From Acidobacteriota bacterium (GTDB lineage: Bacteria; Acidobacteriota; Terriglobia; Terriglobales; Acidobacteriaceae), in assembly GCA_021778845.1 (NCBI GenBank), contig JAJYBU010000009.1, positions 1 through 64,000 of the forward strand: DNA of 64,000 bases, in the 5' to 3' direction. Below the pieces are notes generated by a model. It was not told where the DNA came from, searched no databases, and worked only from the letters and a program-made list of their open reading frames with translations. Numbering within the stretch: position 1 is the stretch's first letter; every line of letters starts with the position of its first letter. The translations under genes and the position numbers were made by a program. Of this stretch, positions 28,781 through 37,921 are shown in pieces.

Positions 28781-30343
28781 GTGAAGCGGATGCGCGTAGG
28801 TGTGATTGGATCAGGATTGGCAGGGCTGGCGGCGGCGTGTACGCTCGCAGCGCGAGGGCACGCAGTCGAGGTCTTCGAAAAGAATGAGTGGCTCGGCGGC
28901 AAGGCGGCACAGCTGCGCAAAGACGGGTTTCGCTTCGACATGGGGCCGACGATTCTGATTCAGCCGTCTGTACTGCGCAAGGTCTTCGCCGAGGCAGGAA
29001 AGAACCTCGACGACTATGTGGACATGGTGCGCCTTGATCCGCAGTGGCGCTGTTTCTTTGAGGATGGCGCAACAATCGATCTGCTCGATGACATGGGAAA
29101 GATGTCCGCGGATCTTGATAAGCGCTTTCCTGGCATGGGCGCGAAGTACACGCAGCTCATGGATCTATCGAAAGAGTTGCACACGATCAGCGACAAGTTC
29201 TTTTTCTGGAAGTCGGTGGGATCGATCAAGGACACCTTCGAAGTAGGCGGCGCATTCGACCTCAAGGTGCTCCGCGATGTGCTGAAGATGCGCATGGGAA
29301 AGACCGTTGCGGGGACCATCCGCGAGTTCATTCCCGAGCCCAACACGGCCCAGATGCTCGACCACATGGTGCAGTATGTGGGCTCGTCGCCGGACGCATC
29401 GCCAGCGATTCTCACAGCAATCGGCCATATGCAGGCGCAGGAAGGAATCTGGTATCCGATGGGCGGAACGCGCGCCGTGCCAGAGGCGATGGTGAAGCTC
29501 GCGACAGAGCTCGGAGTGATCTTCCACCGCAGCACCGACGTAGCGAAGATCCTCACTACCGGCGGTAAGCATGAAGCGGTTACGGGCCTGGTTACAACGA
29601 CTGGGCAGGCCTACGCCTTCGACGCGATCGTAAGCAACGAGGATGCGGTGCGTACGCATCGTGAACTGCTGGCGCGGACGGCCGCTGCGAGGGAGTTCGA
29701 GCACAAGCGCACGTATGAGCCTGCCTGCTCCGGCGTTGTGCTCTATCTCGGCTTGAAGAAGCGTTACGAGCACCTCGCGCATCACGACTTCGTCTTCTCG
29801 CGCGATCCGCATGAGGAGTTTCATCACATTTACGATCTCGGCGAGCCCGCTCCCGATCCCACCTGCTATCTCGCGTGCACAGCGGCGAGCGATCCAGCCA
29901 GCGCGCCCGAGGGTGGAGAGGCGATGTACGTGCTCGTGCACACGCCGTATCTGCGCCCGCATCATGACTGGGCGAAGATGCTTCCGGCCTACCGGCAGGT
30001 GATCCTCGACAAGCTGAAGCGCACCGCCGGATGCGAGGACATCGAAGAGCGCATCGTCTTTGAGAGTGCGTTGACTCCCCAGGACATCCACGATCGTTAT
30101 CGCGTCCTCAACGGCGCCATCTATGGACTTTCATCGCATGGGCGCTTCATGGGAGCGTTCAAGCCAGCCAACCGCAGCAGCGAAGTCGACGGGCTTTATC
30201 TCGCGGGCGGAGCTGCGCATCCCGGTCCCGGCATGCCGATGGTGATGATGTCGGGATGGATTGCCGCCGACTCGCTCGACGCCGACGCGAAGAGCGCAGG
30301 CTCTCGCCTCGCCCGCCGGAAGGACGCAGGCCGCGCAGCATAA
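28781..30343 (+). CDS. CrtI/CrtN-type FAD-dependent carotenoid desaturase/oxidase (2)
   Basis: GVIGSGLAGLAAACTLAARGHAVEVFEKNEWLGGKA; YLAGGAAHPGPGMPMVMMSGWIAAD. GTG start. Confidence 0.88.
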   Translation: MKRMRVGVIGSGLAGLAAACTLAARGHAVEVFEKNEWLGGKAAQLRKDGFRFDMGPTILIQPSVLRKVFAEAGKNLDDYVDMVRLDPQWRCFFEDGATIDLLDDMGKMSADLDKRFPGMGAKYTQLMDLSKELHTISDKFFFWKSVGSIKDTFEVGGAFDLKVLRDVLKMRMGKTVAGTIREFIPEPNTAQMLDHMVQYVGSSPDASPAILTAIGHMQAQEGIWYPMGGTRAVPEAMVKLATELGVIFHRSTDVAKILTTGGKHEAVTGLVTTTGQAYAFDAIVSNEDAVRTHRELLARTAAAREFEHKRTYEPACSGVVLYLGLKKRYEHLAHHDFVFSRDPHEEFHHIYDLGEPAPDPTCYLACTAASDPASAPEGGEAMYVLVHTPYLRPHHDWAKMLPAYRQVILDKLKRTAGCEDIEERIVFESALTPQDIHDRYRVLNGAIYGLSSHGRFMGAFKPANRSSEVDGLYLAGGAAHPGPGMPMVMMSGWIAADSLDADAKSAGSRLARRKDAGRAA

Positions 30344-30369
30344 ACGAGTCGCAAGTGCCACAATGGACT

Positions 30370-31215
30370 ATGCCGCCAGAACAGAAAGCCCGCGAGATTC
30401 CAAAGGTCTCGGCTGTCACGCTGCGGTTCTTTCAACGCATTGTGCGGGCTTACTTCCGCAGGCACTTTCGCGCGGTGATGGTGCAACATGCAGAGCATCT
30501 CGCCGACACGCAGGGACCGCTGATCGTGTATGCCAATCACTCGTCCTGGTGGGACCCTATGGTGTCGATCCTTCTAGCGCAAGTGCTCTTGCCAACGCGA
30601 AAACATTACGCGCCGATGGATGCGGCTGCTCTGGAGCGTTATCCCATTCTTCGCAGGCTGGGTATCTTCCCGGTGGAGATGGCGTCGGCTCGCGGAGCCG
30701 CTCAGTTTCTGCGAACATCGCAGGCCATTCTGGAAAGTGGCGGGGTTGTTTGGATTACGCCTCAGGGCCGATTCTCCGATCCCCGCGAGGCTCCGCTGAG
30801 ATTCAAACCGGGCCTTGGCACGCTGGCGACGCGCACGCCAGAGGTGACGTTGCTGCCACTCGCAATTGAGTACACATTCTGGGATGAGCGCCTGCCGGAG
30901 ACGCTGTTGTGCTTTGGCCAGCCGATCCGAATTGTGCCGGGCGTCAGCACGGAAGCTGCAACGCAACAGCTCGAGTTGGCACTGGAAGACGCAATGCGGG
31001 AGTTGAAGGCAGCTGCGATAGCCCGCGATGCAAGAGCGTTTCGCGTACTGCTGAGCGGAGGTCGCGGAAGCGGAGGCTGGTACGGCCTGGGCCGCCGCGT
31101 TCGCGCGCTCGTCACAGGGAAGACGCTGCCCATCGACCATACCGAACGCAGAGAACAGCCGATGTCGCTGGATGAATTGCGCGACCAGGCTACGAGGAAG
31201 AAATACCTGCAATGA
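30370..31215 (+). CDS. Lysophospholipid acyltransferase (PlsC-like) family protein
   Basis: YANHSSWWDPMVSILLAQ (HX4D box), ITPQGRFSDPREAPLRFKPGLG. Confidence 0.88.
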   Translation: MPPEQKAREIPKVSAVTLRFFQRIVRAYFRRHFRAVMVQHAEHLADTQGPLIVYANHSSWWDPMVSILLAQVLLPTRKHYAPMDAAALERYPILRRLGIFPVEMASARGAAQFLRTSQAILESGGVVWITPQGRFSDPREAPLRFKPGLGTLATRTPEVTLLPLAIEYTFWDERLPETLLCFGQPIRIVPGVSTEAATQQLELALEDAMRELKAAAIARDARAFRVLLSGGRGSGGWYGLGRRVRALVTGKTLPIDHTERREQPMSLDELRDQATRKKYLQ

Positions 31216-32426
31216 TCCTCATCGCGATGGCTACCTTACTTCTACTCTGTGCGGCTGTTCCAGCCGTGATGTTCGCGATGAATCTGCGACAGTATCGTGC
31301 GCCCGGATCTTATGCTCCTGCCACCTCGCGCGTCGCGGTGCTGATTCCGGCGAGGAATGAAGAGCAGAATATCCTCGCCTGCGTGGAGAGTGTTCTAGCC
31401 AACTGTGACGTAGAGGTAGAGGTTCTGGTGCTGGATGATGCATCGACCGACCGTACCGCAGAGATTGTGCGCAGGATAGCTCTGCGTGATGCGCGGGTTC
31501 GGCTGGTTGCGACACACAGCCTGCCCGCGGGATGGAATGGCAAGCAGCACGCCTGCTGGCTGCTCGCCAAGGAAGCAACCGCTCCGCAACTGCTGTTTCT
31601 CGATGCCGACGTGAGGATCAGGCCCGACACGCTCACGCGCTGCGTTGCCGAGATGCAAACGCGGAAGGTCGCGCTGCTCTCCGGATTTCCGCGACAGATC
31701 ACGGTTGGATGGATGGAGCAGATATTGCTGCCGCTGATCCACTTTGTACTGTTGGGATTTCTCCCCCTGGGACGAATGCGCGCGACGACAAAGCCCGCGT
31801 ATGCCGCAGGGTGTGGGCAGTTTTTCCTCGCCAACCGTGAAGCGTACTTCGCCAGCGGCGGACACGCTGCGATACGCGAGACGCGGCACGATGGATTGCG
31901 GCTGCCGCAGTTGTTTCGCTGTCACGGCTTTGGCACCGACCTTGTCGACCTCACGCAACTGGCTGAGGTGAGGATGTACGACTCGGCGAGTGCGGTGTGG
32001 ATGGGGCTGGCGAAGAATGCCACAGAAGGACTCGGCGCGCCGGCACGCATTGTGCCGGTGACGATGCTCTTGTTGCTGGGACAAGTATTGCCAGTGATGA
32101 TGGCTGCGCTGTGGCTGGCGTTTTGCGTGAGCAACGTCGTGATTGGCGCGACCTTCGATGATGCGCGGATGGCTTGGGTGGTGAGTGTGTTACTTGGCCT
32201 GGCGGTGATCGCGACCTATCTGCCGAGGCTGCTGGCAGTGCGTCGATTCAAGCAGCCACTCTGGTCCGCGCTGTTGCACCCGCTGGGAATCATGATGCTG
32301 CTGGCGGTGCAGTGGTACGCGCTGGCAAAGCAGATTCTCGGCAAACCCGTGACCTGGCGCGCACGCTCCTACTCCAACGGCGCCGGTAAAGAGATCACCG
32401 AAACGCAGAATCGCTCTACCATCTAG
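31212..32426 (+). CDS. Glycosyltransferase family 2 membrane protein (CrtQ-like by context)
   Basis: RVAVLIPARNEEQNILACVESVLA...VLVLDDASTDRTAEIV; ATGA overlap with acyltransferase; C-terminal TM segments. Confidence 0.88.
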   Translation: MILIAMATLLLLCAAVPAVMFAMNLRQYRAPGSYAPATSRVAVLIPARNEEQNILACVESVLANCDVEVEVLVLDDASTDRTAEIVRRIALRDARVRLVATHSLPAGWNGKQHACWLLAKEATAPQLLFLDADVRIRPDTLTRCVAEMQTRKVALLSGFPRQITVGWMEQILLPLIHFVLLGFLPLGRMRATTKPAYAAGCGQFFLANREAYFASGGHAAIRETRHDGLRLPQLFRCHGFGTDLVDLTQLAEVRMYDSASAVWMGLAKNATEGLGAPARIVPVTMLLLLGQVLPVMMAALWLAFCVSNVVIGATFDDARMAWVVSVLLGLAVIATYLPRLLAVRRFKQPLWSALLHPLGIMMLLAVQWYALAKQILGKPVTWRARSYSNGAGKEITETQNRSTI

Positions 32427-33106
32427 ACACCCTTCTTACGCGGGTCCCAGATGTACTTGTGGATTTGCAGACTGAGTCGCGCAGGCAGGCCGTCGGCGAG
32501 CATCCATTCGACAACGAGACGCGGATCCAGCGCGCAGTTTTCTGTGGAGCGCTGATCGCTCGGGGACTTCAGAAACGCAGGCGACAGCAGGATGTCGCCG
32601 CAGCGCACCGCAAGCCCATGCGTCTCGATGAAGTCGCGTGCGAATTCGTAGTCGGCGCGATCGGTGAGCACAAACTTCACCTCATCATGGGGCGTGAGCG
32701 CATCGAGGTTCTCCATGCGGAAGGTGTTTGCGGCTGCGCCAGCACCGGGACACTTTACGTCGACGATCTTGTGCACGGCCCTGGGCACATCGGCGAGTGG
32801 TTGTTCGCCGCTGGTCTCGATCATCAGGGTGTAGTTCTTCGCCAGCAGTTGGTCCATCAGTGGAAGCAGTTCGCGCGCTTGCAGCATGGGCTCTCCGCCA
32901 GTGAACTCGATCAGGCGGCAGGGCTCAAGCGCCTCGATCTGCGCGATAATCTCGTCTGCCGTGAACGGCTTGCCACCAGCGAAGGTGTACTCGGAGTCGC
33001 ACCACGCGCAGCGCAGGTTGCAGCCAGCCAGCCGCACAAATATGCATGGAACGCCCGCGAAGGAACTCTCTCCCTGCACCGATTTGTACAGCTCAATGAG
33101 ATGCAT
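32423..33106 (-). CDS. queE: 7-carboxy-7-deazaguanine synthase (radical SAM)
   Basis: MHLIELYKSVQGESSFAGVPCIFVRLAGCNLRCAWCDSEYTF. Confidence 0.95.
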   Translation of the reverse strand: MHLIELYKSVQGESSFAGVPCIFVRLAGCNLRCAWCDSEYTFAGGKPFTADEIIAQIEALEPCRLIEFTGGEPMLQARELLPLMDQLLAKNYTLMIETSGEQPLADVPRAVHKIVDVKCPGAGAAANTFRMENLDALTPHDEVKFVLTDRADYEFARDFIETHGLAVRCGDILLSPAFLKSPSDQRSTENCALDPRLVVEWMLADGLPARLSLQIHKYIWDPRKKGV

Positions 33107-33107
33107 G

Positions 33108-33500
33108 CTACTTCCCTGCTTCCCGTTCGTAGTATCGCGCAAAGCTGGTGTCGGTCTCGTACAGCGTGCAGTCCTTCACGCGCACACGGCCAGCGGTCAT
33201 CTCGCTCAACTGCGTCGCGGTCTTCTCAAAGAAGTAGCGCGCGAGGTTCTCTGCCGATGGATTGAGCGTCGTAAAGGGTTCGAGGTCATTGATCATCTGG
33301 TGATCGAGAAACTCGACCGTGGGGCGAAGCACCTGCTTGAGCAGCTTGAAGTCCAGCAGCAGGCCGGCCTCATCGAGTTCTTCGCCGATCAGCGTGACCA
33401 GCACGCGATAGTTGTGGCCGTGCGGGTTTTCGCACTTGCCGCGGTAGTTGCGAAGGTAATGGCCTGAAGAAAATCCGGCCTGTACCGTAACTTCGAACAT
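33108..33500 (-). CDS. queD: 6-carboxytetrahydropterin synthase
   Basis: MFEVTVQAGFSSGHYLRNYRGKCENPHGHNYRV...LLDFKLLKQVL; adjacent to queE. Confidence 0.93.
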   Translation of the reverse strand: MFEVTVQAGFSSGHYLRNYRGKCENPHGHNYRVLVTLIGEELDEAGLLLDFKLLKQVLRPTVEFLDHQMINDLEPFTTLNPSAENLARYFFEKTATQLSEMTAGRVRVKDCTLYETDTSFARYYEREAGK

Positions 33501-33580
33501 GGTGGGTGGGGCTCCAATGGGCGCCGCATTCGCGCCATCTCCCATTCTACCGGGGAACGCGGCTGCTGCGCCGGGCGAGG

Positions 33581-33835
33581 CTACTCGGAACGTCGGCGGC
33601 GCTTCTGCTGACGATCGCTTTCGTTCCGGCGTTCGGCCTGCTCGAAGAGCGCGCTGAGCACTCCGAGCAGTGTCACAATCAGCGCCACACACAGCAAAAC
33701 AACGCCGGTGGTACGCCACAGCGAGGCGTCACCGGGCGAGCCCGGCTGCTGTGCCACATTCGTAAACGACAGCACAATCGACACCAGCGAAAGCACGGCG
33801 AGCGTGGCGGCGAGGATGTAGAGATTGCGTCCCAT
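33581..33835 (-). CDS. Small two-TM hypothetical protein
   Basis: Two hydrophobic segments and a basic C-terminus (RRNESDRQQKRRRRSE). Confidence 0.6.
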   Translation of the reverse strand: MGRNLYILAATLAVLSLVSIVLSFTNVAQQPGSPGDASLWRTTGVVLLCVALIVTLLGVLSALFEQAERRNESDRQQKRRRRSE

Positions 33836-33853
33836 GCAGCTAAACCTAGGATA

Positions 33854-35947
33854 CTAGCGTCGCGCCACAGGCGTCTCCGGCAGGTCGAAGAAGCGCTCGA
33901 CCTGCGTGATGTCGTCGGTGCGGCTATAGGGCGGCAGCGAGTCGAGAAACGTCGCTCCGTAGCGCGTGGTACGGATGCGCGGGTCGAGCAGCATGAGCAC
34001 GCCGCGGTCGCTCAGCGAGCGGATCAGGCGCCCGAATCCCTGCTTCAGCGTAATCACCGCCTGCGGTACCTGGAAGTCGTTGAAGGCGCTGCCACCAGTC
34101 GCATTAATGGCGTCCGTCCGCGCCTTCATGATCGGATCGCTTGGCACTGCAAACGGCAGCTTATCGATGATCACGCAGCTCAACTGCTCTCCCTGCACGT
34201 CGATGCCCTGCCAAAAGGAGTTCGTCCCGAAGAGCACCGCGTTGGGCGTCTCGCGAAACTGCTGCAGCAGTACATGGCGCGGAGCCGAACCCTGCATCAG
34301 CAGTGGATACGGCAGTTGTGCGAGCAGGCGATCATGCAGCTCGCGCATCTGCGCGTGGCTGGTGAAGAGGCAGAAGGCGCGGCCGCGCGTGATCTCCAGC
34401 ACGCGTCGAATTCTCTCCGCAGCCTGCGGGAGGAAGTTGGCGTCACGCGGCGGCGGCATGCCCGGCGGCAGATAAAGCAGCGCCTGGGTTGCGTAATCGA
34501 AGTGACTTGAAACGATGAGCTCTTTGGGAAATGGAACGCCGAGTCGATGCTTCAGGTGATCAAAGCTGGGCGTTCCGTCCTGCGCCGCGACGGTGAGCGT
34601 AGCCGAGGTAAGAATGACGCTCGGGTAGCGCTCGAAGAGCGTCTCCGCCATCAGCGTTGAGACGTCAATCGGCGTCGCCTGGAGGTGCGTACTGAAGGAT
34701 TGGGCAGATGGAACAGCAGTGTCGCGCGCGTTGCGTGCGGCGTTGCGCATCCCGCTCGTAGCCCGACGCTCGATCCAGAAGACCGTGTTTGGGTCTGTCG
34801 ATTCGAGAAGAAACTTCAGGTGATTGCGAATGTCCGCAGCACGCTTGCGCAAGCCCGCAGCCTCGTCAACCTCCCGCAGCCTCTCAAGTTCACCCTCCAA
34901 CCGTTGCAGCGCATTTGTTGCCCCGATATAGGCATCGCCACGCGCTTCGAGAAAATCCGCGCGGTCGATAAATTCCAACCGGCCAAGGTCCGAAGGTCCC
35001 GCAGGCAGCGAGGCAAAGAACAGCTTGGAGCGCTCACGCACCGTCTGCGCCGCGCTCTCAATCGCGCTGGAGCTCGCACCCTTAGCGCGCAGAAGCAACT
35101 CAGTGTCGCGAGCCAGCTCATCGAAACGCGCATTCGAAAGCGCAATCCCAAAGTACTGGCTCGCAATGCTCTCTAACTCGTGCGCCTCATCGAAGATCAC
35201 TGCCGCAGCCTCTGGCAGAATCCCTGCATCGGACGCTCCCGCGGCCTGCTGCTTGATGGAGAGGTCGGCGAAGAAGAGGTGGTGATTGACGATCACAATA
35301 TCCGATTCCAGCGCCTTGCGCCGCATCGACGTGATGAAGCACTGCTCCCAGTTCGGGCACGTCTGGCCGAGGCAGACCTCACTGCGCGCATCCAGCTTGT
35401 TCCACAGCGAGGAACTCTCCGGCAGCGCATCCACCTCTGCGCGATCCCCCGTCTCGGTCGTCCGCTCCCACTGGAGAATCGAATGAAACTGCGAAATCTC
35501 CTCAAGTCCAGTCAGCAACGGATTGTCGCGCAGCGCATAGAGCTTCTGCTTGCAAACGTAGTTTGCACGGCCCTTCATATAGCAGACATTCAACGGCCCG
35601 AGCAGCGACTCAAGGAATGGTACGTCCTTGAAGTAGAGCTGTTCCTGCAAATTTTTGGTGCCCGTAGAGATGATGATGCGCTGCTTCTGCTCCCGCGCCC
35701 GGCACAACGCCGGCAGCAGGTAGGCGAGCGTCTTCCCGGTCCCGGTGCCTGCCTCAACGATCAGATGACGCCGATCGGCGAAGCTCTGCTCGATCGCTTT
35801 AGCCATTGCATACTGCCCTGGACGGTGCTCATACTCCAGCGACGACTTCGCCAGAATCCCTCCCGGGCGGAAAAAGTCATGGAGCGTCGGCAGCTTCTGG
35901 CCGGGCAGTGCGTCTTTCAGTACCGTCAGTGGGGTCGTGGAGGGCAT
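33854..35947 (-). CDS. ATP-dependent DNA helicase, DinG/YoaA family
   Basis: VEAGTGTGKTLAYLLPAL, VIVNHHLFFADL, IFDEAHELE, FGTNSFWQGIDVQGEQLSCVIIDKLPF. Start trimmed from 36541 to 35947. Confidence 0.93.
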   Translation of the reverse strand: MPSTTPLTVLKDALPGQKLPTLHDFFRPGGILAKSSLEYEHRPGQYAMAKAIEQSFADRRHLIVEAGTGTGKTLAYLLPALCRAREQKQRIIISTGTKNLQEQLYFKDVPFLESLLGPLNVCYMKGRANYVCKQKLYALRDNPLLTGLEEISQFHSILQWERTTETGDRAEVDALPESSSLWNKLDARSEVCLGQTCPNWEQCFITSMRRKALESDIVIVNHHLFFADLSIKQQAAGASDAGILPEAAAVIFDEAHELESIASQYFGIALSNARFDELARDTELLLRAKGASSSAIESAAQTVRERSKLFFASLPAGPSDLGRLEFIDRADFLEARGDAYIGATNALQRLEGELERLREVDEAAGLRKRAADIRNHLKFLLESTDPNTVFWIERRATSGMRNAARNARDTAVPSAQSFSTHLQATPIDVSTLMAETLFERYPSVILTSATLTVAAQDGTPSFDHLKHRLGVPFPKELIVSSHFDYATQALLYLPPGMPPPRDANFLPQAAERIRRVLEITRGRAFCLFTSHAQMRELHDRLLAQLPYPLLMQGSAPRHVLLQQFRETPNAVLFGTNSFWQGIDVQGEQLSCVIIDKLPFAVPSDPIMKARTDAINATGGSAFNDFQVPQAVITLKQGFGRLIRSLSDRGVLMLLDPRIRTTRYGATFLDSLPPYSRTDDITQVERFFDLPETPVARR

Positions 35948-36032
35948 CAGCTTACGTTGATCATATCCGCCGTTTGTTCGCCGTGCACTGCCCGATGCGT
36001 GCGACCATAAAAGAGACAGAGGTTTACGAGCG

Positions 36033-37913
36033 ATGGCACCGAAGCGCACCGAGAAGAAGCGGCTAGGCAAAAAACACCGCCAGGCGAGCACCCGGCCGAA
36101 GCTGGGCAGGACCGCGCCCCGCGGCACGGCGACTACTGGAGCGGTCTCGCCGAAGAAGCGCAAAGAACTCGCGGCGAAGAAAGCTGCAGCGACGAAGGCC
36201 GCAAAGACGCCGACCAAGAGCCCCGAGCGCGAGCACAAGGTAGTGCTGCGGAATCGTGAGGACGCCAACAGCCGAGGCCACGCCAGTGAAGCGCCAAAGC
36301 GTTTGCCACGTGTCGAAGCTGACACCGAGAGCGCAGCCGAGCAGCGTGCCTGGAAAGAGGCGGAGACGCTTGCATCGCGGCTGACGCTGGCTACAGACCT
36401 CGGCCACCGCGAGCCCGCACGGCTGCCGCTGGTCGCCATCTGCGGCCGTCCTAACGTAGGCAAATCGACCCTCTTCAACCGCCTCACGCAGACCCGCCGC
36501 TCGATCGTCGGCGATGAGCCCGGCATCACCCGCGACCGCATCTATGGCGACGTGGAGTGGGCCGGACGTGATGTGCGCCTGGTCGATACCGGCGGCGTCG
36601 TGCCTGACGATGAGGCGCTGATCCCCTCCGAAATCTTCCGCCAGGCCAAGGTCGGGCTGGAAGAGGCCGACGCGATCATCATGGTCGTCGACGGACGCAC
36701 CGAACTGGCCGCACCTGACGTCGAACTAGCGCGCCTGCTGCTGCGCGGCGGCAAGCCGATCTTTCTCGCGGTCAATAAAATGGACACATCCGAGATGTAC
36801 GCCGCCGCGGAAAACTTTCGCCGCCTGGGCTTCAGAAATGTGTGCCCCATCTCTGCCGAACATGGCTCGGGGATTGGAGATCTGCTCGATGAAGTGTGGG
36901 CAGCACTGCCGCCGGAGTTTGTCGCCGAAGAGCCGGAAGAGCATTACGAGGGTATCGAAGAAGAGATTGAAGAGGATATGGATGGCGGTGGCGACCCACT
37001 GCCGGGTGCGCAGACTCCGCCAGACGAAGTTTCGACTGGCCGCCGCCTGCGTTCGCACGGCGAGCACATCGCGCGCGAGACAAAGATCGCCATCATCGGA
37101 CGGCCAAACGTGGGCAAGAGCACGCTACTAAATGCGCTGACCGGAAGCGACCGCGCGATCGTGTCGCCCATCGCCGGAACCACCCGCGATGCCGTTGATG
37201 AGGTCGTCGAACGCGACGGCCACAGCTTCCGCTTCATCGATACCGCTGGCATTCGCCGCAAGGGTAAGACGAAGTTGATGGCGGAGAAACTCTCTGTCAT
37301 TATGAGCCGCAAGCACCTTGAAGCCGCAGACGTTTCACTGCTGGTCATCGACGCGGCGGAAGGCGTGGCCGCAGCCGATGCCAACATTGGCGGCTATGCG
37401 CACGAGAGCGGCCGCAGCGTCATCATCATCATCAACAAGTGGGACCTCGTCACCAAGGTCGGCCCCGACGGTAAAACCCTCTTTGACGGCAGCGCTCCCG
37501 CCGATAAAAAGCTCTACGAACAGCAGGTCCGCGACTCGCTGAAGTATCTCGACTACGCTCCCCTGCTCTTCGTCTCGGCGGCGGAGTCGAAGGGCATTGC
37601 GGAAGTCTTCAAGAAAGTCGAACTGGTTGCCCGCGAACGTCGCAAGCGCGTCTCCACCGGCGCCATGAACCGCTTCCTTGACAAGATCGACTTCCAGCGC
37701 GCCAGCGTCCCGATGAACCGGCGCGTGAAGATTTATTACATGACGCAGGCCGCGGTCGCGCCACCCACCTTCGTGCTCTTCACCGATCGCGACGTGAAGC
37801 TACACTTCAGCTATGAGCGGTTCCTCGCCAACGAGATCCGCGATACGTTCAAATTTATCGGCAGCCCCATCTGGTTCAAGGTGAAGGCCCGTAACAAAAA
37901 GAAGACGGAGTAG
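36033..37913 (+). CDS. der: Ribosome-associated GTPase Der/EngA with long basic N-terminal extension
   Basis: Two G domains (AICGRPNVGKSTLFNRL, AIIGRPNVGKSTLLNAL) and KH-like C-terminus. Confidence 0.95.
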   Translation: MAPKRTEKKRLGKKHRQASTRPKLGRTAPRGTATTGAVSPKKRKELAAKKAAATKAAKTPTKSPEREHKVVLRNREDANSRGHASEAPKRLPRVEADTESAAEQRAWKEAETLASRLTLATDLGHREPARLPLVAICGRPNVGKSTLFNRLTQTRRSIVGDEPGITRDRIYGDVEWAGRDVRLVDTGGVVPDDEALIPSEIFRQAKVGLEEADAIIMVVDGRTELAAPDVELARLLLRGGKPIFLAVNKMDTSEMYAAAENFRRLGFRNVCPISAEHGSGIGDLLDEVWAALPPEFVAEEPEEHYEGIEEEIEEDMDGGGDPLPGAQTPPDEVSTGRRLRSHGEHIARETKIAIIGRPNVGKSTLLNALTGSDRAIVSPIAGTTRDAVDEVVERDGHSFRFIDTAGIRRKGKTKLMAEKLSVIMSRKHLEAADVSLLVIDAAEGVAAADANIGGYAHESGRSVIIIINKWDLVTKVGPDGKTLFDGSAPADKKLYEQQVRDSLKYLDYAPLLFVSAAESKGIAEVFKKVELVARERRKRVSTGAMNRFLDKIDFQRASVPMNRRVKIYYMTQAAVAPPTFVLFTDRDVKLHFSYERFLANEIRDTFKFIGSPIWFKVKARNKKKTE

Positions 37914-37921
37914 ATCAACAA

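Noticed and set aside
35948-36541. Upstream extension of the DinG-family ORF
   Set aside because: It would overlap the whole N-terminal coding region of der; conserved protein begins at MPSTTPLTVLKDALPGQKLPTLHDFF (35947).
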